Part shown: positions 1 to 12,200 of the stretch, piece after piece
How positions within the stretch are numbered: position 1 is the first letter of the stretch
Layout: each line of letters starts with the position of its first letter
From: Kryptolebias marmoratus
Lineage: Eukaryota > Chordata > Actinopteri > Cyprinodontiformes > Rivulidae
Length of the DNA stretch: 64,000 nt
NCBI RefSeq assembly: GCF_001649575.2
Contig: NC_051451.1
Span: forward strand, 22,242,785 to 22,306,784
Reading direction: 5' to 3'
Position numbers and translations under genes: made by a program
Notes under the pieces: model-generated
Database searches by the model: none
What the model was told of the DNA's origin: nothing
Seen by the model: only the letters and a program-made list of their open reading frames with translations

Positions 1-2189
1 CACATAAAGTGATGCGCCTGTAAAAGCTGTTTAGTATTACAAACAATAAATTGTGACTCATTTACTCATTGTTCTGAAGTGTCTGAGAATGAAAGATGCA
101 GAGAAGTTAAAGTAAGTAAACAGATTTACCTTCACTGTTTAATGTTGGTTCAATGAGTGAAATTAAAATATATTCTACAGGTCAGGCGAAGGTTGAGAGT
201 TGTTTCTGAGCAAAATGTTTCTGAAAAAGAGAACAGGTCTTCTTGGAAAAAATTCCCGTCTAACTTGAGTCTTAAACACTAATGTTTGACCCGGAAAATC
301 CTTCACACCAAACCAGTTATGTGACAAAACAAACAAACAAACAGATCTTAAACAAAAAAAGCAATAGTAATAATGTTTTTTAAATCAATCAGGAAGTAAA
401 TTCAGACCCAAATCCAATCCAACACCACTCAGTAGCTACTGTTCTCCAAACTTACAGGTTCATTTCTGCTGTTTTTGTTGTTGTATTGAAAGTTTGTTAC
501 TGTTTTATAGCAAATTATGTATTTTAAAATCATAAACATGATTTTAAAAACCCTCTCTTTTTCCATTACAGGCTTCACAAAGCTCTGCTGATGACAAAAA
601 TAGTATTTCTATTTATCTTTTTAAGTCCAAAGAGTGAGTATTTTTTAATAAAACATGTTTAAATATAAGTAAAAACAGCAACACTGCAGGCATGAAACTC
701 CATGCTAACACTGACAGACAGGACATCACGATAATACTCAGACACCATAATCACTATCAGCTCACTAAGGGAGCATGCCAACACTGGTTTGGAAACACAA
801 AGTGCAGCGGGGGCTGACAAATCATCAGCAGCCACATCAGCCAGGCTGCTTCTTCTGACTAATGTTTACAGGAGACACAGACCGATGTAGGACATACCTT
901 CAAAAATAAGTTTTTAGCACTTTGACTCCAGAAACGAGCCACGCCAGCAGCAGCAGACGAAGCAAACACGGGTGCGAGGTTGACGTTACGCTGACCCATA
1001 CCGATGTCGTTTCAAATCAGGAACGTCCATTCATGGCCTGAGTGTTCCTGCAAGAATCATCCTACGGAACAATGTGTCCTGTGTTATTGCAAAAACTGCT
1101 CAGAGACGGCACCAAAACCCCCCCCGCCCCGCCCCCAGACTTTATACACCACAGAACCCAAACTGACTGAGAGGCATTGGATCACCAAACTCTTTTTTAC
1201 CTTGCAATCCAGGACTCTAAGGATTTGCTGCAGTCCCAACGCCAGGCAACACAGGACATCTCCAGAGACCCTGGGTCTGATCTGTGAAGTTGTGGTTAAT
1301 TGGTTTGTATGATTAAATTAAATATATGTGTACAAATACCAGCAATGAATAAAAAAAACAGGTTATGAATGTGGTCTTTTTTATTGCACCGCGCTAAAAT
1401 GGTGACAAGTCTGAGTTTTATGGTGCTCACTGCAAAGCCATGCAGACCAGTCAAAGACAGATTCATACAATCTTTATTTTTCTCACGCTGATGGTCGAAG
1501 CGTCCATCGACCACTTTGGCTTGTTTACCTACAAAAAACAACCAAAGTAATTGAAAACAGGTGAACGATGGTGGCGTCCATGGAAGAGTCTGACAGTTCG
1601 GATGCGTTTGTACATATTTGTTGAGTAAAATATGCAGATAATAGCCATTAACTGAGCGTGTTCCTGCATTTCAGAACTGCACATGAAAAAGTACAGGCAT
1701 ATGATGTCATAGTTTGCAATAAGTGCTTTTAAACTGACAATATTGGAGCTATATTTCGTACGCAACGGAAGACCTTTACACAGTCTGGGAGAGTTAGGGG
1801 TAAAACACTGATTTACTAAAGCTGTTTAAACCAAAATGTGAAACTAAGACTTTTAATACACACTTGGAGAGCATTTATACATTTATTTAAAAGCTGTTTG
1901 CTGTCAGAACTCTGTATGTACAGGAGCTAATTTTTTTTTACATTCTGGCCTTTAAACCCAAAGATAGAAATGGATTGTCTTCATAAAGCAATTTTCTACT
2001 CATAATGATCATTTAAAAAGCTTCACACTGTAAAGACAATATTTTTAACAAGCTTTTTCTCATTAAAAACGCTGTTTGGATGTGTAGAAGGAGAAAGACA
2101 GAAGCTTTGGGAAACAGTTATCATTGTGAGAGAATTATCAAACATTTTTATGTAAATTTAAATAATAATAATAAAAGCCTTAGCATTCT

Positions 2190-2600
2190 TTGAAGAAATG
2201 CATATACCCTGCCGCCTTTTATGCCAGTTTTAAACTAAGATCATAGAAAGAAGAGGCACATTTTAGCCATTTTGATCATGAATAAATTATGTCCAGCCTC
2301 CTGCAATCAGTATTGATTTTGTGCGAGGTGTTAGCACTCGGAGCATGTGTTGAGGATGACTCTCAGCTACTGCCCCACCAAATTTTAGCACAGTATTCAC
2401 AATAATGGCTGATCTGGAGCCATTTGTGTGCTTGCTGGGTTCAGTTGGCTGTGGAGGCCATCTTGAATCAGGGTGACTCCAGAAGTTAATCTGCTCTAGA
2501 TGTAAATCCTACGATTACTTCCTGAAAGTTTCATTAAAATCCACCCTCTGGTTTGGGAGATATTTTGCTAAAAGACAAATGTTAATGTTCTCCACTAATT
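2190..2600 (+). repeat. Dispersed repeat family, copy A
   Basis: This copy shares several long blocks with copies elsewhere in the window. It begins with the block around gaaatgcatat...ctgccgcc, followed by a 'gactctcagctactgcc' block, a 'ggccatcttgaatcag' block, and an 'attacttcctgaaagtttc' block that ends near 'gagatattttgctaa'. No open frame is kept. The layout resembles the 3' part of a non-LTR element, but the family name is not known to me. Confidence 0.75.
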
Positions 2601-2807
2601 TATAACTGGAAACCCAACTTATTAGATAACACAACCCCCTCGTGTTTCCATAGAAACACCCTTGTGGCTCGTGTGTTTTTTATGTTTTAGTTACATCCAT
2701 CTTGGCCAACAATCGCTTTAGATATGATTAATGTCGGTTCCAAGAAAGCTGAGTGGGGGTGCAGACATTTTGCGCTTTGAGTTCCAGCAGAGTGGATGTG
2801 GAGTGGT

Positions 2808-2872
2808 GGGCGGGGCCTGATCAGGTCAGAGCAGCTGACCAATCAGCGCAGAGTGGGCTATGTGGGCGGGGC
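2808..2872. promoter_or_regulatory. Paired GC boxes flanking a CCAAT box
   Basis: Two identical gggcggggc motifs lie at 2808-2816 and 2864-2872, with a CCAAT box at 2839-2843 in the context gaccaatcagc. Sp/KLF plus NF-Y spacing of this kind is common in vertebrate promoters. The cluster is about 0.5 kb upstream of the inferred elovl5 leader exon, so it is a candidate proximal element of that gene. Function is inferred. Confidence 0.45.
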
Positions 2873-3329
2873 CATCTTAACTTTACTACCTAATGGGTTA
2901 CCGACCCTAAACGTTTTATTATCATTTCGGAGGAAAAAAAAGCCCTGTATTGTTGTTTCTAAAACACTTTTTTTTGTTTTCCAGAGGATGTTGGGACACG
3001 TCACCGACATTAGATGTTATTCAACAATCCAACGAGCTTATAAAACAGCTGTTAATAAATTTAAAACTGATCTACACAGAACTGCTACTGTCTAAATCGT
3101 TCATATAAAGGGTAAAGCCTCATTCGAGAGTGTCTGCAATTAATTATCAGAGAATTAGCATGTCTTCCTTTATGAAAACGATATTTGTGGCCTTTTTTAA
3201 CTTAAAAAAGTGAAACCAGAAGCGGCGCTCATGCTGCGTTCACGTGCCGTTCTCGGTGCTGTAAAAGTGAGATTAGAGGCGGTCGGAGGACGGCCTGATG
3301 TCATCCCTGTGACTACACGGGGTCGTTGC

Positions 3330-3566
3330 GCCACAGCAGGTCGCCTCCTGCCTATAACCCCTCCTGTCCTCCCACCAGACTGACCTCAGATCAGCCAGAC
3401 AGCAGCCGCTTCCCCTTCCACCTTCATCGGTCCGCGGGACTCAGCTGCATCTCCTCCAGCCCCTTCCTCCTCCTCCTCCTCCTCCTCTACCTCCTCCTCC
3501 TCCTCTTCCTCCTTCTCAAAGCGTTTCCTTCTCGGTGTCTCTGGAGCTCGGCTGGGAGCCTTTAAG
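3330..3566 (+). other. elovl5: Probable 5' UTR exon of elovl5
   Basis: A GC-richer segment with a long pyrimidine tract built from cct/ctc triplets (about 3458-3520) ends at a good donor, tttaag|gtaaaa, after 3566. The first coding exon of elovl5 is preceded by ctttctgtag|gtgaaaa and has only a few untranslated bases, so an upstream leader exon is required. The transcription start was not determined and the left edge is approximate. Confidence 0.5.
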
Positions 3567-5399
3567 GTAAAAAATAAAAAAACAGTCTTTTTTGTTTAAA
3601 TTGACTCATTTAAACCCGTATTTGGTGGTGATGCTGGAGAGGAAGAGGCGAGCTCCGCAGGGTTAGCGGCTGCGCTCGGTGCGCAAACTTTTCCGCCTGG
3701 TGCGTCAAGAAGTTTCATTTATGTAACGGGCTTGTCTCCGGCTGCAGGAGGAAACTTTCCTGCGTGATTGTGTCCACTGATGCCTGGAACTTCACGCACT
3801 TTACTCATCACGCTGCTTAAAGCGGCATTTCGGATATTTCGAGGCGCTCCAACAACATTACCATTAAAGTATATAGTGTTATAGGATCCAGCCATATTAT
3901 TATGACTTTTACAATTACATGTAAGATGTTCAGCCTTGACTCTTTTTCTAGTTTTGACTGAATCTGTTTTCCAAAGTCCAGATGACCCAGTAGTGTTTCC
4001 TGGTGATCTGGCTCCTTGAGCGCCTTTCATGGTGTGGATCTGTCCTCCTGGGGAGACAGTCTATCTGACTGACTGATAACATGTTGTGGCTCACAGTGTT
4101 CACTGTAGATGATCATGTTCTGGTGCAGCCTAACGCACATCTGGTAATCAATCAGAGCCAGGATGTTACTGAAGTGGGGTCAGTTTTCCTTGTCATGGCT
4201 GAACATAAATGTGTGTTTTTGTGGTTTTCCACGTAAACCCACCGACGCCTGATGGTTCTGCATCGTGAGATTTGCAGGCAGATTGACCTGAGATGCTGTA
4301 AGGTTCCCGTAGCAAGGGCATAATATATTATTCAGCCGTAACATTATGACCACTGGGAGGTAAAACAAGCAGCACTCTTCTTCTTGTAACGTTTCACTGG
4401 GATCCTGGCATCCAGCAGGACAGCAGATACCCTCATAAAACCTGAGGATTTGTCTTTAAAAACCTTTTAAAAAAAAGGGGTGTTTCAGGGGTTCGACTTA
4501 CTCACAAAGTGTTTGGATATCAATCTGTTTGAAAATGATGGGATCTGAGGGGAACAAGCCCTGCTGTTAACATCCACAAATCTTTAAATCAGTGATCTGT
4601 TTTGGAAACATGACTTAATGTTATGGATGATTGGTGTAATTATGACTTCAGTTAGCAGAGCATGAGACACCCAATATTCCAGATCAGTTCCTCAATTCAG
4701 AAACAAGAAAGGTTTCTGTTATTGTTGGACCAAACTCAAGTGTGTTTTACACAAACACACTTTTAGACTTTAAATCTAATCAAACCAAAAGTACGTACGT
4801 CACGATCAGGACTAATTTACACCTGCGGCCGTTGTAGATAAAGCGGTCCACGCTGTGTTAACTGCTGGGCAGAAACACGTCACTGGAAATAAAGGATGCA
4901 GACTCGGTGTGATTCCTGAGGCTGCAGGGACGAATCTCTCTCTGTTCTTGCAAAGTCTAACAGAAAAGGCCCTTCGTGCAGAAGTGTGCACATACCTCTG
5001 GAGTGAAAAAGCCTGTTTTCCCGCGAGCTATGAGGTTTCGAGCAAGAAATAAAATGTTGGGATTTGTGTAACGTTTGCTCTGCAAAGTCAATAGTCTTGT
5101 TACAACTTGGCATGAGAGTAAATATCACCTGAGTTAATCTCCAGCTTCCCAAAACCATGCAGGGACGAAATGAGAAAGTGGAAGGGTTGATGGAAGTGCT
5201 TACGGCTCATGTTACTAGAGCACAATGTGGGGTTTTAAATGAATTTTGAAAATGGTGTTTATTGTGAAAACATGAGGACTTGAAATGGCTTTAAAGTCAG
5301 TATGTTTCCTCTGCATTACCAAAACCTTTATAAGGAGTGATAAAACAGACTTGAGAACACACTGGCAATGTTAGCTTTACAACCATGAATGTGAAAAAG

Positions 5400-5571
5400 T
5401 TCATATCCAGACGCTGGCGTAGATTCTCAGTCATCCAGGCCATGGTAAATTCAAAAAAAGTTAAAAAACAAAAACAACTGGACTTCTATTCTGTAGTTGA
5501 AACGTCTTCAACTACAGAATAGAAGTCCAGTTGTTTTTGTTTTTTAACTTTTTGTGAATTCATATCCAGAC
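5400..5571. mobile_element. Foldback (hairpin) insertion with target-site duplication
   Basis: Two arms of about 54 bp (5448-5501 and 5507-5560) are inverted copies with about one mismatch, separated by a 5-nt centre. The unit is bracketed by a 13-bp direct repeat, ttcatatccagac, at 5400-5412 and 5559-5571, as expected for a duplicated insertion site. A short non-palindromic segment, 5413-5447, precedes the left arm. No open frame is present. It lies in the first elovl5 intron. It would form a long near-perfect hairpin if transcribed. Confidence 0.8.
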
Positions 5572-5689
5572 ATTTATACTTTCAGGAAAACTGACTTTAA
5601 TCTTGGTTCGATCCGACAGTCCTCCTGATCCTACAGGGATCAAATGATCTAAATTAAAAGACGAAAGATTTGTTTCTTTGACAGTTTCT

Positions 5690-5850
5690 TATAGGCAGCT
5701 GGATGAGGTCAGCTGGTTGTGGCAGCCATCTTGACTCGGGTGAGCTCCAAAAGCTAATCAGCTGTAGCTGTACATCCAGTAATTACCTCCGGCAAGTTTC
5801 CAGTGGCTCATGAGATGTTTTGCTAACAGACAGACACAAGCACACACTCC
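5690..5850 (+). repeat. Dispersed repeat family, copy B (3' part)
   Basis: A shorter copy of the family seen at 2190-2600. It keeps the 'gccatcttgac' block, the 'ctaatcagctgtag' block, the 'catccagtaattacctcc' block and the end block 'ttttgctaacagacagac'. It lies inside the first elovl5 intron. Confidence 0.7.
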
Positions 5851-6223
5851 TGGTTTGCAAAAATAGGTCTTTCAGCCTTCCAGTTTTGTTCAATATAAAA
5901 TATAAATAGCCCTGAGCTCTTCTGATGATGCCAGTGGGGACTCTCAAGGTCAGCACAACAAATGCATCAGAAACGGCCTGTTGTTCGACTGACTGCAGCC
6001 TTTTATTTATTTATTTTTATCAATTTGACTTTGTTTTAGGCCCCAGTTTTGAAACTAAGAAACATCATTAGGTTACCAGAAACAGGACACAGAGGAAATG
6101 TTAACACAGCTGGATGTCTGTTCAGACTTTAGGGGACATTTTAGACGTGTGTGTGTGAGACGTTTATATTTGTATTTATTGATGAAGTCCTGTTTCCCTC
6201 CTCGTACTTTCTGTAGGTGAAAA

Positions 6224-9200
6224 ATGGAGGCCTTCAATCGTAAACTGAACGCGTACATTGAAACCTGGATGGGTCCCAGAGGTCAGTAGCTTCAGCTGCT
6301 CTCTCTCTGTGATTTTTCACCCGCTAACCTTTCCTTCTTTCACTCATCTTGTTGTCGATTCTTTTCTTTTTTTTTTCTTTTATCTCCGTATTTCAGATAA
6401 GCGGGTGCAGGGAATGCTCCTGCTCGACAATTACCCACCAACCTTTGCACTCACAGTCGTGTACCTCCTGATCGTGTGGCTGGGACCCAAGTACATGAAA
6501 CACAGGCAGCCTTATTCCTGCAGAGGCCTCATGGTGCTCTACAATCTGGGCATCACTCTTTTGTCCTTCTACATGTGCTACGAGGTAAACGGACCGAAAC
6601 AATCAGGGCAAAGTCTCGCTGCAGAGACAGAAGGAGCATTTGAAGCTCGCTGATGTCATCAAGCTTCAGATAAACTTAGTTTTCACGGCTGATCATTGAT
6701 CATCAGGCTCAAACCCACTCCAGCTGAGCGGCGCAGCGTTCTTAATCATTATCACCTTTTCTGAAAGAGAATTAGTCTGAATTCAAAGGCAACATGTTTA
6801 TATGCTGGATGTCCTGAGGATGAATTCTGTGCTCTGCAGAAGCCGCTTCAGCCAGGTCGGCTCAGAAAGCTTTTTCTCTCCCGATGGTCCAGAATGTTTG
6901 TATTTAAGTCCTTTTTTAGTAACATTCATAACAGTTTTCTTTACTCAGCATATTGTCTTTTCAGGCTCCTGCTTCTGTGTGGGCCGATAGCTTCTCTCTG
7001 CTGAGAGAGAAACTGTTTAATTACTGAAAATTGAATTACCGTAAATATGAGAAAATGTGTGCAAGTAAAGCAGATATATGTACATATAAATACAGTATCT
7101 AGATTTTTTAAATTATTACTTTATTCTACTGAAATTTATCAACCGATCTGGGTCCAGATAAGACTTCATTTGGGTCCGGATCTGGACAGTCCCATTTAGG
7201 GAATCCTACTTTAGTTTATTGGGATTTCAATGAAAAATACAACAATATTCTTTATTTTAACTTTACTATTGTGGATTCTATTTAGCTTAAATTTAATCTC
7301 AGAGTCATAAGTCTTGATCATTTTGCTAATATAGTGTGTAGGAATGTGTTTTTATAGATTTATACAACTTTCTTTTTGTTATTTAGACAGTAGTTATTAT
7401 ATAAACAGCTGAGCACTAATTAATTTGATCATTTTTAATGCTGTCAGATTTTACTAACACTGGAGACACATGTTTAAGTAAAATGTATTTTCTCATCTCA
7501 TATTGACAGGAAACTATTTGTCCTGTGTTTGACTCTAACAGGACATGGATTTGTTACCAGGAGCACAGCTGAATGCTGACAGGCTCCTTATATGAGCTAT
7601 TAAATCCCTCATATATTGTTACAGACTGCAGCAAATCTCAGTGTTTGTTTCTTTAAACATGGCAGAAGTGAAGTTAATAGAAGAATGCCTTGAAACAACC
7701 CTGAGAGGTGTCAGTCTGAGCGGAATGTGCTGGATGAGTAACAGCGACGGGGCCAAATGTAATTTATCATTAATAGGCCGTTGTTCAGTGAGCCGCGGCG
7801 CACGTGGAAGTCTTGAGTGTCATCCAGCTGGCAGAACGAGCTGCCTGTTCTCCCCTCTGCGTTGCATAAGGTCCATTTGATTCATTAAACCCTGAACCCT
7901 GCAGATGTCCGAGCCGTGGGGTGAACTTTTAGCTCAAAAATCGATGTCACCTGATGTGAATCAAAGTACAAAGCATTCGTCTTCTCTCTGACGTTCTGCC
8001 AGCACGCAGTCAATAATCAAATGGTAATTCATTTTATCTGCTGTATATGCCCACTTTATTACGTATGCTTATAAAACACATGGCCTATTAGGCAACAGTG
8101 TAATAAATACTTAATGTTAAAGAGCTGAATCAACTGTTTTTAAGTGAGGGTCGTTTATTGGCTCAGACTGCAGATGAATGAACTTTTATCAAACCTACTT
8201 TAAGCCTATGTGCAGGTTTAATATATATATTTTTCTGTGTTCTGTCATGTCATGATAATATACCTGCAGCGTGTGATTTTAATGAAATATAAACATCTGT
8301 ATATAATCAGATCTGCTCGTGTCTGAATAATAATTAGGATTAGTAATAAAGCTGATCATTGTCAGAGATTATTTATCATCCTGATGTCATTTTTCAGACA
8401 CATTTGGTAAAAAAAAAAGAAATGGCTGCTGTGAAACAACCTTTCTTTTATGACCTCTGGACTTTTGTTATCTAATAGATTTTTGTTGTTGTTGTTTAAA
8501 ACAAGTCTGCTGCTGATGGAGAGGAGAACAGATTTTAAATGCATAATTCAAGGAAATCCAACAATTTTATCTTATTTCTCACTGTTAGTTGTTTTTGTAT
8601 CTTAGGCAAAACAAGCATATCTTTTGAAAAAAGAAATTTGTCAACCTTGAGCACTAATATGTTTGAAAAGCAGCAGAGTGACGCCGTTTACTATCGCCTT
8701 TCGCTTTTGGCGGTGGCCGACGACTAATCTGAAAAGCCGCCCGTTAACCGGTGGAGATACAAAGGTCCAGCGGTTTGAACTCTTATCTGGCTATGACCTA
8801 ATTTTAAACAGTTTTAACTTTCAGCTTTATCGTCTCCTTCAAGTGAAGGGCTTTCATCAGCTGCTTAGGATGGGTCACTGCAACCTGACACAGTAGATAT
8901 ATAGGCCCATATCGCTTTTTCCTCTTCATCTACTGACGTGCTGCCTTGTTTCCCTTACAGCAAACCAGACAAAAACAACAGCAGTAAATCCTCTGAGTTT
9001 ACGTATATTCATCGTTTACTTTGATGGCTCTGTTTGCAGCTTGTTACGACTGTGTGGCATAGCGACTACAACGTCTTCTGCCAGAACACGTACAGCTCAC
9101 CGGAAGTGGATAAAAAGGTCCGTCACTCACACACACTCCTTCTCATTGTTTATTGCAAATGACAAATTAGAAAAACATAATTATATATTCTGTCCGTCAG

Positions 9201-12200
9201 CTAAATTACAGAAACGGTGAGTTAGACTGTTCCGTCACAGCTGAGGGTGAAACTAGCATGACTTTGCTTTTCTGCTGAGGAGAAATAAAAAGGTGTATCA
9301 GCGCCGAACAGCTGACATCCTCTAAAGGCCCTTGAGTCCACGTTCAGAGTAACCTTACGCTGCTTTTTCATGCAGAGTTTGCTTTTGTTTCCCCCTCGCA
9401 GGTCATCAGCGTCCTGTGGTGGTACTACTTCTCCAAGCTGCTCGAGTTCATGGACACCGTTTTCTTCATCCTGCGAAAGAACACCCACCAGGTCACGTTT
9501 CTTCACGTCTACCACCACGCCAGCATGCTGAACATCTGGTGGTTCGTTATGAACTGGATACCCTGTGGCCACTGTGAGTGCTTTGCTCATCTTTACGCCC
9601 TCCAGTGCCTCGGATCCTTCCAGTACTCACTTTTACTGTTTGACTTAAATAATTCAAGCTTAAAAAAGATGCTCTAAAAACAGCCTTTGTTTCCTTTTAA
9701 AGCTTTAAAAGGGCACAGAGTCGCTGAACACTGCTACGACCTTGTCAGCACTATGGTACTGGGTGTCCTTGAAAGTATTAATGCTCAGATCAGCGGTCTT
9801 CTGTTAAAATGCAGTGAGGTCCCTGTAAAGACATTTGTCTCCAGCAAAGATCCTTTACATATATTTGACTGACAGCCATGTTAGTTTTCTTCGTACTGGG
9901 AAGCAAAGGAAAACTGCGAGTCAGAAGTGAGGGTTACCTTAAACGCTGGAAAAGCTCCACCACCTGAAACGAATCTAAACACACATTTAAAGTAAGATAA
10001 CTTTGTGTGTGTGTCCTCAGCGTACTTCGGTGCCTCCCTCAACAGCTTTGTCCACGTTGTGATGTACTCCTACTACGGCCTGTCAGCCGTTCCTGCCCTC
10101 CGGCCGTACCTCTGGTGGAAGAAGTACATCACGCAGCTGCAGCTGGTAGGTTCACTCACATCCTGTCCTTTACTTCCTTCTTTCTGAAGAATCTGATTCT
10201 TTTTTTAACTCGAGCGCCTACACTGCAGTATATAAATACTTATAAATGCAGCAGTATTTTCTTTATTCCTGCTTAAATATGACCTAAAAGTTTCACACAA
10301 GCTCTAAATATAGATGAAACAAACTCATTACACAAAAGAAATATGATTAGCCATTTATTTTTACAGATAAACACAATATTACATAAACATAATGGTGTGA
10401 CCACCTGGTGCAGGAACAAGCTGCACATTACATTGACTGTAGTTTTGCGTTTTAGCCCATTCCACTGTGCAGCTGTGGCCATCCTGAACCATATTAGTAG
10501 AAATAAAGTCAGGATTTTGCCCTTTTTGATACAGAATGTGTAATTCTGGGTGTTTTGCTCAACAGACACCATTTTCTGAAGATCACATGTCAGACATGAC
10601 TTCGTGATATTTTTCTTGATAATTAAAAGCTGCTCATACCATGGCACTACCACCACTGTGCTTTATGATTGGGATAATGTTCGCCGGGATCAGTTGTGCC
10701 AAAAATAAAGCTCATCTGTCTGTACTTAAAATTAAAAATTAACTTAATAAAACAAGCAGCTGTGTTCTTTTTAAAGCGCTGTGAATTGTTTTTATTGTAG
10801 CCGTGCACTTGGTTGATCAGTGGAGGATTCCAGATGTTTGTCATTTTGCAAATTGTTACATCATCTACTGTATTGATTCCTTTTTTTGGAGAGGGGGTTT
10901 GCCCATTGCAGGGAAATACTAATCTGCTTTATTTGTAGGCAGTTTGTTTGAATGCACGTTAAGCACTGACAGCTCTCCTTCCAAGATGATTTCAAACTGA
11001 GCTGCATCCCGTGAGATAAAATCCTTTTTAGTCTAATTTCCTCTAAACGCGACAGGTTCCACCTCACGGAGAGATTCCTGCTGCATCAGGCGCTTCCCCT
11101 CCACCAACTGGTTCAGTTGGAGTTCGTTCTCAGAGCCCCCCCCCTCCTGAACAAGTTGCTGCCTTTCTGCCCCAGCTTTGAATAGCAACCTGATAACTTA
11201 ATAAAGAGTCTGTCCTCTGACTATGTTTCCCAACCCTAGTTGTTTCTTTGCAGCTTCGGTACGCTGCCTTATCTGCTCTTCTGCACGGCTCTTACACTGG
11301 CCTTCTGAGATTTGCTTCGGTGCAATGGTCGGTCTTTTTCTAGCTGCTGGGCCTTGACTGGCTATCATTATAGTTTTCCTCTCTGGAGAGGTGTTACCTG
11401 ATGCCTTGAGGGACGTCCTGACCTACAGTGTCTTTAAGCATGAGCGTCAGTGCTGAAGAAATCGCCACACAACTGTAATTCAGCTTTCCGTGGCTCAGAT
11501 TGTCTGTTTACTTTAGTTTTTGTGTTTTTTCCACAGATCCAGTTCTCTATAACCATATTACAGACGGCATCTGCTGCCGTTTGGCCATGTGGCTTCCCTA
11601 TAGGATGGCTGTACTTCCAAATCAATTACATGTTCTCCTTCATTATCCTTTTCTCAAACTTCTACATTCAGGTAAGGCTTTTTTTTCTTTTTCCTGTTTA
11701 AATGTTTGTCACCACATGTGCTGTAACTCCAGCACTCACTAATGCACCAAACTGGCTGAGCGTAGAATCAAACTGAAGCATTGTTTAGATCTGTTAAATG
11801 GAGAACATATTAAAAAAACTCAAACTCATGAATAGTTTATGAAACATCGGAGCCCAGGGTACAGATGTGTACACTCATTCAACAGAACAGAGTGATTCCA
11901 CATTTCCGCTGCTCTACATGTTAATATTTGATGAATTTTAGAGGCATTTAGTGCTATTTTTGTTTTTAATTGCAATCATTTTGTCTCCCATTTGTGATGT
12001 TTTTGGATGTTAGCTTATTATGATTAATTCGCTTCTAATTATTGGTGTTTATTTCATTAAATTCTGGTCATTTTTTGTTCATATCATTCTTTTGAAATGA
12101 GCCAAGAGGCTTCCTGAGCTTCTGGGCTTGAGCTTCAGTTTTATTTTCATGATAGTACAAAATGATACTGAAAACTGTGTTTAGAATAAAAAATACATAA

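Larger units (their letters stand above)
1..3329. other. Intergenic region upstream of elovl5
   Basis: I found no protein family in any frame here. Open frames are short, lack family motifs and show no exon chain. The stretch holds one copy of the dispersed repeat described at 2190-2600, a CpG-enriched patch near 900-1030 and a GC-box/CCAAT cluster at 2808-2872. Possible isolated splice-flanked segments at about 581-639 (+) and 898-1000 (-) are listed as findings only. Confidence 0.6.

Noticed and set aside
1004..1312. 102-codon Cys-rich open frame upstream of elovl5
   Set aside because: Cysteine spacing fits no known domain, it starts in a CpG patch, there are no splice partners, and part of it is a poly-C run. 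Most likely chance.
9222..9590. 122-codon minus-strand frame over elovl5 exon 4
   Set aside because: It is the complement of a conserved coding exon and intron flanks. The plus strand carries the real protein.
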